A stretch of DNA of 64,000 nt, from NCBI RefSeq assembly GCF_021130785.1, contig NC_060211.1, positions 124,259,001-124,323,000 of the forward strand, in the 5' to 3' direction. The position numbers and the translations under genes were made by a program. This document shows positions 1-8,620 of this stretch, piece after piece. Under the pieces are notes generated by a model. It did no database searches, was not told the DNA's origin, and saw nothing but the letters and a program-made list of their open reading frames with translations. Origin of the DNA: Homalodisca vitripennis. Its lineage: Eukaryota; Arthropoda; Insecta; Hemiptera; Cicadellidae. Each line of letters begins with the position of its first letter. The first letter of the stretch is position 1.

Positions 1-266
1 GTATTAACAGCGTATAAAAAATATACAGAAACTTTTAAAACAGAGAGAGGAGTAAGGCAGGGAAGCATATTGTCACCTTTCCTTTTCAATATTATAATGG
101 ATGAAATTATTCTAGAAGTACAAGGAAACAGAGGAGCAGAAAGAACTTAAGACAATAGCATATGCGGATGACATAATGATATGGGAAAATAGGGAAGAAG
201 AAGTTAGAACGAGAGTTAAACAAATGGGCAAAAGTGGCGAAGAAATATGGTTTAGAGATGAACATA
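1..266 (+). pseudogene. RTE-like LINE reverse transcriptase fragment (5' piece)
   Basis: Part of a non-LTR reverse transcriptase, running in from the left edge of the window. Frame 1 begins with a block containing GVRQGSILSPFLFN, the conserved RT segment before the catalytic box. After a frameshift near 148, frame 2 gives IAYADDIMIW (158-187) with the YADD catalytic motif. A second shift near 200-215 leads into the frame reading NKWAKVAKKYGLEMNIQ, the segment that follows the palm in such enzymes. The reading is then cut at 266 by the hAT element and resumes at 5686. The two frameshifts show this copy is dead. Assignment to an RTE-like clade rests on the C-terminal style of the continuation (6958-7498). 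An exact family would need a Repbase comparison. Confidence 0.85.
259..266. repeat. Left 8-bp target site duplication of hAT element
   Basis: TGAACATA lies directly before the left terminal repeat and is repeated exactly at 5678-5685. An 8-bp duplication is the hallmark of hAT insertion. Deleting the element and one copy restores the host LINE reading EMNIQKCKVM. Confidence 0.93.
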
Positions 267-282
267 CAGGCCCGGCGACAGG
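267..282 (+). repeat. hAT left terminal inverted repeat
   Basis: CAGGCCCGGCGACAGG. It is the exact reverse complement of 5662-5677. It starts with CAG, as many hAT termini do, and directly abuts the 8-bp target duplication. Confidence 0.93.
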
Positions 283-967
283 ATTCTCGGGCCCCTATGC
301 AATCATGAAGACCGGCGGCCCCCCCCCCCAAAGATTCAACAGGCAACCAACCTAATTACATTAAAATTCACACCCCCCCCCCAACGTTAGAACAAAATTC
401 CCATATTGGTTATATTAACACAGCAAGCATTATTTTATTCCAAAACTTACTACTCCATTACTTGATTTACTTATTTGTTAAATGATTCCACTTCTTCAAA
501 ATTATGCCAAATCCGTGATTTTTCCTGTATTTACTTCAATTTAAGTTATATAAATAAATGTTGCTAAACAAATGGAAAGAATTGAGGTTTATAATTATGT
601 AGTGATTATTTTTTTACTATTAAATCAATACAAAACAAAACTCACTGAACTTAATTAAAATCAAAAACACCATCCTTAAAAAATATACACTTAATGAACT
701 AAATGGACAAAACATAATTAACAAAGAATAAAATCATTAAAATTAAAGTTCAACTCGTGTCGCTCTCCTTTTTAGTAGAAAACAAAACTTAATGATAGGT
801 TCCTGGAAAACCTAATGAAACAAAAACTAAATATCATTGAACAATCACTTAACGAACAAAACTAAAAAAAATTAAATGAACAAAACCTAATGAACATTGT
901 ACAAAACATAAATTGAAAATTAATAAAGAAACATTGGGCTAATGTTACTCACTAACATTAAACATGA

Positions 968-3593
968 CTAAAACACAACTCGTCGGGCCTTCTTCCCAGC
1001 AAAGTCTTCTATAATGTCGTCATATTTCAAACTACGTGCCAAATCTGACTCCATGGCTAGAATACTCAGGTCATTCATGCGGTCTTGCGTCATCGTAGAA
1101 CGATTTGCACTTTTAATTCTTTTCATCAAACTGAAGCTCCTCTCCCCTTGGCTGACAGATACAGGTAATGCAACAGAACAACCGGATCGCTGTAGTGAAT
1201 ATTTTGGAAATAAACTATCTAGTTTGTTTCTTCCTTAGAGCGTTTATTAGACTTAATGGTTGAAGAGTTTGTTCCCCCAAGTTAGTGCGATGAATCGATT
1301 TTCAAATGTTTAAATTCATTTAAAATTTCCATCTCAATATCCTCTTTGTATGTTTGACACAGACTCAAACATTGCTGCTCAATAAAACTGTCTTGTCGTC
1401 TTCCTCAATATATTTTCCAAAGACATTGGAAAAGGTTGCTGATTTTTCCAGCAAACTCGAATCTCTGAGACAGTCCCCCTAAGACTGAGTCTAAGATCTT
1501 GAAGAAGACATCAATCCTAAAACGTTCCTCTTCGTTTTTTTAATTGATGTTCCGTGCCGTCCCTTGTTTCGTCATGAAAAATCTTTCTTTTCTTTAATCT
1601 TTTTTTCCTTAAAATCAGTTTCGCCAATCTACACTCTCAGCCATGTTGCCTGCCACTAGCTTGGCCTCAGTGTAGAGATTGCTCCATCTGTCTCTCAGTA
1701 CTTTTAGTTCCTCTATTAAATCATTCAGATTTTTTGTTTCAACGTCTAGAGTTGTTGATCGGGCTTGTAATACTTTATTTTTGTTGTCTATTGCAACAAG
1801 CACCTTTAGCCATATTGTCGACATCATGATACATTCGAACGATTGTAGATATTTCAATAGCCCTTTCAGATCTGTCTTGCATTCTGCAGATAGATTCAGT
1901 TCTTTACAATCATTGAGGGCATTGATGATGAGAGGCAAATGCTTTACGAAAGGGCGCACACTATCTACTCGGGCTGACCATCTCGTTTGAGAGAATACTG
2001 TGCAGAGAAGAGCCTATTCTGTTTTCTAAGTACTCCCATCTTTGAGGGCTTCTAGAAAAGAAGTTATACGTCTTTTGCAGCATGCCAAAAAATGTTGTAG
2101 CTTCCTCGCAGCATTCAGCAGCATTAACCCCACACAGGTTGAGGCTATGTGCGGCACAGTTATTATAAAAAGCCAAATTGTTGGTCTCCATTATGATGGC
2201 TTGGGCACCTTTGTATATTCCAGCCATATTGGATCCATTGTCGTACCCCTGGCCTCTGCATTCCTTCAACGGAATTGAGTGTTTGTTGAGCTCGCTAATA
2301 ATCAACTTAGCCACATCCATTCCAGTTTTTTTGTTACAGTCAACAAAATTTAAAAATCGTTCGCAAATTTTAAATTCTGATTCACAATCTAAGAGATATC
2401 TCAAGATCAACGTTGTTTGCTCAGTATGTGAGGCATCGGGGGTAGAGTCAGCAATAATAGCATAATATTTTGATTTCTTCCTTTCTTCCAATACCTTCTG
2501 TCGAACTCTTTCCCCCACAAACTTGAATGAATTCATTTTGAGAGTCTTTAGACAGATAATGAGCTTGAACACGTTTTCCCTCTTCTTGGGCCTTTTTTAC
2601 TTTTGCAATATGTTCTCTTAGTAAAGGGTCATATTCCGCTAACAGCTCTATCAGACCCAGAAAGTTTCCATTGTTGGGATCCCCAATTTTTTCAGAGGTC
2701 CCTCTGAGAGCTAATCCTCGCTCTCCAAGGAACATGACCACGGAGAGCAATCTTTGAAATATATCCCTCCAATATTTGGTTCTTGAAGCCAGTTCTGAGT
2801 CGAGTTGAGAATGTATGTCTGATCCATCACTTAGCCTCCTTTCTAACTCTCTCCATTGGATGTAGCAATTTTTGTGGGAAGCGCTGGTTTCATGCAAAGG
2901 TAGCTTGTTGTAAAGCTTCCGCCATCCATATTCCTTTTTCCATCCATCGTTACTTAACAAAACTGACTTATTTGAATCGTGTTTTTCACCCCCACTATTA
3001 TTATTGAAAAGTCTACATGGAAAACAAAATAAGGACTCAGCAGTCTCACTCCATACAAGCCAATCTCTTCTGACGCTCTCTCCGTTCGGCCTTTTTGAAA
3101 AAAGAACCGTTTTTGGAAACGCTCTTTTTCCATCACTTGGCAGATCTGACGGCATCAAAGATGGACCCATTTCCACTAAAGTCTCAATCACACTGTCAGT
3201 CACCACCTTGTTTTTCAGAAGTCCCAAATCTGAACTGGTAATTATAGTTCCTAACCCCGAATCTACATTAGCATTTAGAATGTCACGATTGTGATCTTCC
3301 AAAACAATATCATCTTTAGGATCAGGTTCTGAGGTAAAGCTATCTACCATTGTTTCTCCTTCATCAGCATTAGGCCTACAGCTTTCAAGATCTTCGCTGT
3401 CTTCAGTATTAGGGTGTTCATGAAAACTGTGAGAAACTTCGCAAAGTTTCTCCCTGGCGGCGCCAGGGTCGTTAGGGCCGCTGTTAGAACTAGTTGTAGC
3501 TACGTCTACTTTGATTCCAACGTCAAATAATGTCCTGGATCCTTTATTTGAACTTTCAATTTTCTTTTGCCTTTCTTTACGTTTTTTGAGCAC
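968..3593 (-). pseudogene. hAT transposase, ZMYM1/DUF4371 type, frameshifted
   Basis: Cut-and-paste transposase of the hAT superfamily, about 875 codons, a normal full length for this type. From the start at 3593: an acidic, low-complexity N-terminus, then a TTF-type zinc finger (RRDWLVW, FCFPC, SASHKNC), then the RNase H-like catalytic core with first Asp in DSTPDASHTEQ (about 2446), second Asp in RGQGYDNGSNM (about 2242), the NNCAAHSLNL block, RWSAR (about 1975), and the catalytic Glu in SQGERSFSLMKRIK (1142-1144). The C-terminal dimerisation region ends at stop TAG (968-970). Single-base shifts near 2520 and 2000 break the frame, and further shifts and stops occur between 1250 and 1615. 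All catalytic motifs survive, so the gene died fairly recently or through few events. It was probably supplied in trans or by an earlier intact state. Confidence 0.9.
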
Positions 3594-5661
3594 CAGATTT
3601 ATGTTTGTAAGTGTCCATTTTGAGATATAACGGTGTTTTTTATGCGAAATGATGATAAAATACTGTGAATGGACCTAAAAATAAATATCTTGGATTAGTC
3701 AAGAATAATAAATTGATGTGGGCAGATCATAAAATAATATTTGAAATAGAATTTTAGAACCTAAATATCAAAATACAAATTTAAAAATGTATCAAATTGA
3801 TCATAAACACTATTAGACAATTAAAAATTAGTATTGATTACTAGGCCTAAACCGAGCAGTTGCTAAAATAAATACGGAATGTAAATTATCAAACGCTGCG
3901 TTTAAAGTAGTAATGTATCTCAAAACTGGGCTAAACTAATCAAAAACCGACAGGTGCAATCACAGGACACGTGAGGGGATGTGATGAGTCATTGAGCTAT
4001 TTTCGGATACTGTATCGCTTGCTGCGCTCTCACTCAGATTTCCAAGGTCAAGTTTTTTTAAGACGTTCACCCAGCGATCTCTATTGTTTACCTGTCTTGC
4101 CAACATATTGGGGGTTTACTTCCTGTTTCTCTCTCTGTTTATCCTGTCCTCACTCCCCATTCCCTCTCGTAAACTGCGCAACTAGTGATGCGATGCGTCG
4201 CCTCAAGTTGGTTGTCATAACAACCAATATATCAGCCAACGAGCCAACCACGAAACAATACCAAACTATGTCGTCATTGAATAATATTTTCTACGTGCTA
4301 ACGTGCATACTGCATACAAGCATGTGAACAACCACAAAAGAGTGAGCGATGAGCCGTCGTTCTCTCTGATTTAATAGGATAAACTTGATTAATTGAAACT
4401 TTAAAACGACGTTCAGTAGCAGTAGCAAACCGAATTTATGTGTTGTTTTTTTAATTTTTAACCATCCTACTCCTCATATGTTTTAGTTTAGATTTAGATA
4501 CACAGTAACGTCAGTAACATTTATAATTTCACGTCTTATTACATAGGTACGTTTATAAGACGATTACAACGTCTCAAATTTTGCAGCCCAGTAATAATTA
4601 AGTTTATTTGTATTTTTTGCTGTTATGGAACCTTGTTGATCGTCTTAAAGGTTAACCAGCCCTTGGATAATCGGGAGTTAACTGTAGCCTAATTTATTTT
4701 ATGAAACTGATTACTGTATAATTCAAATTTATAATGAGGGGTAAAAATCATGGCTCCACATGGGTTGGGCTGGTGGACCCCTGGTCCCAGGCCTGGGCCC
4801 CTGGGGGCCCGGCTCTGTCCCTAATTTTATATATTTTACAATTTTTATTTTATTATGTTTATATTATAATCATCAGTTAAAATAAAAATCTGCGTTACAT
4901 TAAAATTAAAAATCTCATGTTTTAATTATGCCCTACAGCATGACAAGTGAACAGAAGGAGCGGGCCCTGAGCCTGATCCTGGTAACAGGGCCCGCAATCA
5001 AATGTGGGATCCATGGTAAAATTTATTCAGTTTTTTAATTTTTTCGGAAATTTGGAAACTTATTTTCTAAAATTAAATGATAAAAATATTTACTAACTCA
5101 CCTGTATGTTTCTTTAATTCACGGTTAAATCAATCTCAATCTCCTTACAACAACAACAAACCTAATTAAGCACGACAACAAACTAAAACTAGAAGTGTAC
5201 AAAACAACCAATCACGATAACTTAATAAAACCATTACCACCAGCAACCAGCATAGAAATGCAAGATTGAAAGAAACATTAGTTTATTATCGTGTCGGTAT
5301 CACTGTCATCCGACGCTCAGGTTGCAACTTGTAGTGAGCAAGGAGGGGAGGGGCCGGGAGGGGAGGGGGTGGAGAAGAGTCACTGCCTTCGCGTCTGGGC
5401 GATGCGGACCCCGGGCCCGACGTCTGACAGCCACAACCACAACGGTTCGCGCCACCTCAGTGTTTACAATTTTATTGGTTTAAATCGGAGCAAAGAAAGT
5501 AGTTTAAATTAACATTGCATGTTATTTCCTGAATATTTTCACCGCACAGGCCCTGGGCCGATGGTAATGGGCAATGATAAAAAAAAATAAAAATACATAT
5601 TTTAGTCGGCCCGGGCCCCCTGTGGCCCCGGGCCCCTATGCATTTGCCCCCCTTGCCCCCC
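3594..5661. other. Upstream non-coding region of the hAT element
   Basis: This lies upstream of the minus-strand transposase, so it should contain its promoter and right subterminal region. No convincing coding region was found. The open frame at 3971-4327 has no recognisable domain. The stretch 5290-5430 is much more GC-rich than its surroundings and includes a guanine-run tract. GGGCCC-rich blocks recur at about 4770-4820, 4955-4995, 5400-5425 and 5600-5640. Confidence 0.5.
5345..5369 (+). other. G-quadruplex-type motif inside hAT element
   Basis: Five guanine runs of 3-5 bases (5345-5348, 5350-5353, 5356-5358, 5360-5363, 5365-5369) separated by loops of 1-2 bases fit the standard quadruplex pattern. 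The motif lies about 310 bp inside the right end of the hAT, upstream of the transposase. A regulatory role is inference. Confidence 0.6.
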
Positions 5662-5677
5662 CCTGTCGCCGGGCCTG
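5662..5677 (-). repeat. hAT right terminal inverted repeat
   Basis: CCTGTCGCCGGGCCTG, the exact complement of the left end at 267-282, followed directly by TGAACATA. Confidence 0.93.
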
Positions 5678-5685
5678 TGAACATA
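5678..5685. repeat. Right 8-bp target site duplication of hAT element
   Basis: TGAACATA, identical to 259-266. The host LINE frame continues directly as NIQKCKVM. Confidence 0.93.
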
Positions 5686-5828
5686 CAAAAATGTAAAGTA
5701 ATGAAAGTAGAGAGAAGGGATGGAAATAACAAAGACGTGTTAGTTGAAGGAAAAAGACTTGAAAAGGTGAAGGAATTCTGTTATTTAGGAAGTATCATAA
5801 CAGATAGGGGCACAATAAGAGAAGAGAT
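5686..5828 (+). pseudogene. RTE-like LINE, middle piece between the two insertions
   Basis: Continuation of the reverse transcriptase cut at 266. The single frame reads KCKVMKVERRDG and then CYLGSIITDRGTIREEI, the post-palm YLGS block typical of LINE polymerases. It ends at 5828, where a second LINE is inserted. Joining to 6958 gives an in-frame REEIGNRIWKSGKFFN. There is no stop codon inside this 143-bp piece. Confidence 0.85.
5822..5828. repeat. Left 7-bp target site duplication of Jockey-like LINE
   Basis: AAGAGAT, repeated at 6951-6957 right after the (TAAA)n tail. Removing the insert and one copy restores the frame of the host LINE. Confidence 0.8.
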
Positions 5829-5830
5829 CC

Positions 5831-6463
5831 ATCGCTAGAGTAAATGAAGTGAGAGATTTGGGAATTACTCTGACACAGAATTTTAGCCCTGAGGCTCACG
5901 TTCATAATATTTGCTCGAAGGCAAACAGAATGCTTGGTTTTATCTCCCGTTTTTCTAAACATATAACAAATATGGTAGCCCTGAGGACAATATACTGTGC
6001 CCTGGTACGCCAGATTCTGGAATATGGATCGACTGTTTGGAATCCACACCAAAAGTACCTTTGTGATGATCTTGAACGAGTTCAGCGTCGTTTCATCCGT
6101 TTGGTGGGTGTCAGAAATGGATACCAATACCAACAAGTACCAATTGATGATATGTACGCCAGACTTAAACTGGAACATCTTGATACTCGCAGGACTGTAG
6201 CCGACTTAGTGGTTCTCCATAAGTTGGTGAACGGTGAGATGGTTTGCCCGGACGTCCTTCAACTCCTCAATTTCAAGACACCATCCAGCACTCGTTCCAG
6301 TGACCTCTTCATCAGGCAACACTATGGCACAAACTATGCAGCAAACAGCACGGTGGCTCGCCTGCAGAGGGCCGGCAACAACCTGCCTATAACTGTCGAC
6401 CTGTTCCATGATGGCGTGAGATCATTGAAGTGGAAAGTGAAAGGTGCAGTGCTGCCAACGTAA
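5831..6463 (+). CDS. C-terminal fragment of Jockey-like LINE polyprotein (partial)
   Basis: This is the end of the second open reading frame of a Jockey-like non-LTR retrotransposon, which encodes endonuclease plus reverse transcriptase. Only the part after the catalytic palm remains. It opens with RVNEVRDLGITLTQNF (the VRDLG block), followed by LRTIYCALVRQILEYGSTVW (thumb region), LERVQRRFIR, a leucine-rich tail region, and a stop at 6461-6463. There is no frame break in 211 codons, so this insertion is fairly young compared with its host LINE. There is no start codon of its own; the frame simply begins at the truncation point. The protein is not expected to be functional because the catalytic core is absent. 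Confidence 0.8.
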   Translation: MARVNEVRDLGITLTQNFSPEAHVHNICSKANRMLGFISRFSKHITNMVALRTIYCALVRQILEYGSTVWNPHQKYLCDDLERVQRRFIRLVGVRNGYQYQQVPIDDMYARLKLEHLDTRRTVADLVVLHKLVNGEMVCPDVLQLLNFKTPSSTRSSDLFIRQHYGTNYAANSTVARLQRAGNNLPITVDLFHDGVRSLKWKVKGAVLPT

Positions 6464-6918
6464 ATGCCTCCACTTAATGTCTATGTTTGTTCATTTTCTC
6501 GGTTTATTGTATGTCATAGTTTGTCTATTTACCATTGTTATTTTTACTGTCTGCTGTTTTGAAACACTGTTACGAATATCCCTGTTATATTATTTTATAG
6601 TTTATTATGTTTTTTTCTGTTGTTACTGTTATTAAGTTATTTCTGTTATTATGTTATTTCTATTGTTATAGTTTATTTATTGTTGCGTTCTTTCATTATG
6701 GTATTGTTATAGTTTTTAAAACATTTAAATACGTTTTTATTCTAGCATATATCATGCCTTGTATTAGAGTATATTAGAGTATTATGTAATATTTCCTTTC
6801 AGTCATTCACATGTTTTTGTTGATGTTTTTGTTGAGGTAATTTTTTGGTTTAGGTTAAGTTGTAATTATTGATCTTGAACTATGGATCTTGAGTGTAAAA
6901 ATGGAGTATGTCCGTTGG

Positions 6919-6921
6919 AAA

Positions 6922-6950
<29 letters not shown>
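6919..6950 (+). repeat. (TAAA)n tail of LINE
   Basis: Seven to eight TAAA units directly before the right target duplication. It acts as the 3' tail of the Jockey-like insert. Confidence 0.9.
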
Positions 6951-6952
<2 letters not shown>

Positions 6953-6957
6953 GAGAT
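6951..6957. repeat. Right 7-bp target site duplication of Jockey-like LINE
   Basis: AAGAGAT, matching 5822-5828. Confidence 0.8.
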
Positions 6958-7523
6958 AGGAAACAGAATATGGAAGAGTGGAAAGTTTTTCAATATGGTG
7001 AAGAAGATTGTGTGGAGTTGGAACATTGGGAAAGAATCAAAATTATTGATGTATAAATCTTATTTCCAACCAATTTTATTATATGGAGCAGAGACGTGGA
7101 CGTGGACTAAAAATGATTTAAGCAGATTGCAAGCTGCAGAAATGAGATTTTTAAGAGGGATAGAGAAGACTACAAGAAGAGATAGAATAAGGAACGAAAT
7201 AACCAGAGAAAGATTGAAGGTAGTTTCACTGCAAGAGACAATGGAAGGAAGAAGAATACAGTGGATGGGGCATGTGAAGAGGATGGGAGATAATAGAATG
7301 CCTAGAATAGCACTGGAGAAGGAGGAAGGAGGAAGAAGACCAAGAGGAAGACCGAGAGGAAGATGGGAGGACCAAGTGTGGAAAGACATAGAGAGAAGGG
7401 GACTACAGAAAATACAGGTGGATGAAGAGGAGACCTGGAAGGATAGACTAAAGTGGAGGAGGCTGTGTACGACGACCCGTGAGAACGGAAACGTCTGACG
7501 ATGATGATGATGATGATGATGAT
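6958..7523 (+). pseudogene. RTE-like LINE, 3' piece with (GAT)n tail
   Basis: Third and last piece of the LINE that begins before position 1. One frame runs from 6958 (IGNRIWKSGK) to the stop at 7496-7498. It contains LLYGAETWTW (YGAETW block), RIRNEITRERL, IQWMGHVKRMGDNR, and a Gly-Arg-Pro-rich RPRGRPRGRWED segment. That order is the typical C-terminus of RTE-like and related insect LINE polymerases. A (GAT)n run (about 7500-7523) follows the stop directly and serves as the 3' tail. This part of the frame is intact, although the RT part upstream carries shifts. Confidence 0.85.
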
Positions 7524-7689
7524 TTTAATGAAATTTTGATATGTAAATAAAGTGTCATTAAAATATATAATTTATACAAGTTGGATATTAATTGGTGTGT
7601 CCCCCCAATGGATTTCGTCATACTTAATAATATAGAGCAGTGAGAATAGTTATAAAATACCCTATCAGGCCAAGATAAAATACCATACG

Positions 7690-8620
7690 TAAGGAGTCTC
7701 CTAGGGATCAATTCTAGTGCCAGTCTTATTCTTGCACACGTCACCAGATTGAGGTCATCAGTCCATAATGGAAGAAAGATGATTCAGTATTCCGATGACA
7801 CATCTGTCTGTATCAGATCAAAAACGAAACCAGATCTCTAAAAAAAGTCTTTGAAGAACTAAAGAAAGCGTTCAAACTTTTTCCAAAATAAATTTAAAAA
7901 CAAATTTGTTCGAGGAAATCAGCATGATCAATTCCTTGTCTTTAACAACATTAAAACGAAAGCTGACCGATTGAGATGGTGGATGAAAGCAATAGAAGAA
8001 GAATTCAGCAAGTTTCTTGGGATCGAGGGGTGGATCAAGATGCATCCGAAGAAACTTGCTTAAATTCTTCTTCTTCTTGCAAATACAAAGGCTTACCACT
8101 AGTATTTGCTCATGGGTTGCTTCAGGAATTTATTTATGACACAATTTGACAAAATTGTTTACTTTGGTTATTTTGAAGACAATTTAATTTGGCCTAATAC
8201 ATCCATATTTACTGTATGGTCCGAGATTGTGGGGCGGCTGCTCTGGATACAAATGTAATAAATTATTTTGAACTCAGAAAAGAACTGTTAGAATAATTTG
8301 CAAACTAAATCAAAGACTTTCGTGTAAGGTCCATGCCTTTAGGAAGCATGGACTGTTGACTTTTCCTAACCTCTATATTCTCGGCGTTGTACTATACTGC
8401 CTATTCAAGTGTGTCTCAGTTCACATTAGCGATGTATACAAATACGTAACTAGAGGCAGGGATATCTTTCGCATAGCACAGTACAGAACTAATGCTTTGG
8501 AATACTTGCCGTCTCAAGTTGGAGTAAGGCTGACCAATAAGTTCTCAGAAGAGATCAGATGTGCCAATAATCCCAAATAATTTAAATATCGAGTAACTTT
8601 AAATTAAACTTTAAAATTTA
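7690..8620 (+). pseudogene. Decayed LINE reverse transcriptase (palm and C-terminus)
   Basis: A heavily mutated non-LTR polymerase. GVS-stop-GSILVPVLFL at 7693-7731 is the GVPQGSILGP block, with the Gln codon turned into TAG. The catalytic box follows as YSDDTSV (from 7788) in a shifted frame. Farther on, the frame from 8356 to the stop at 8578-8580 reads FPNLYILGVVLYCLF, then YRTNALEYLPSQVGVRLTNKF, matching the usual end of a Jockey- or I-like polymerase (YNTR, HRT, P.VG..L.N). Several stops and shifts separate these blocks. It is unrelated in sequence to the RTE-like relic just upstream. Confidence 0.7.

Larger units (their letters stand above)
267..5677 (-). mobile_element. Full-length hAT DNA transposon (ZMYM1/DUF4371 type)
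   Basis: A 5,411-bp element bounded by perfect 16-bp inverted repeats, CAGGCCCGGCGACAGG at 267-282 and its complement at 5662-5677, and by identical 8-bp duplications TGAACATA. It carries one transposase on the minus strand (968-3593, broken by frameshifts). The ~2 kb upstream of the transposase holds no recognisable gene but several GGGCCC-rich blocks (about 4770-4820, 4955-4995, 5390-5430 and 5605-5640) that echo the GGGCCCCTATGCA beside the left end. These are probably subterminal repeats bound by transposase (inference). C-runs beside both ends (about 309-320, 367-381, 5647-5663) make the two ends differ in length past the 16-bp core. Confidence 0.93.
5829..6950 (+). mobile_element. 5'-truncated Jockey-like LINE insertion
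   Basis: A 1,122-bp insert flanked by AAGAGAT duplications, with a coding fragment (5831-6463), an AT-rich 3' untranslated region rich in TTATTGTTATT-type words, and a (TAAA)n tail (about 6919-6950). Truncation at the 5' end plus a simple-repeat tail is the usual outcome of target-primed reverse transcription. A related copy lies at 45691-46580. Confidence 0.85.

Noticed and set aside
3971..4327. 118-codon open frame inside the hAT
   Set aside because: No recognisable domain, opposite strand to the transposase, and no supporting context.
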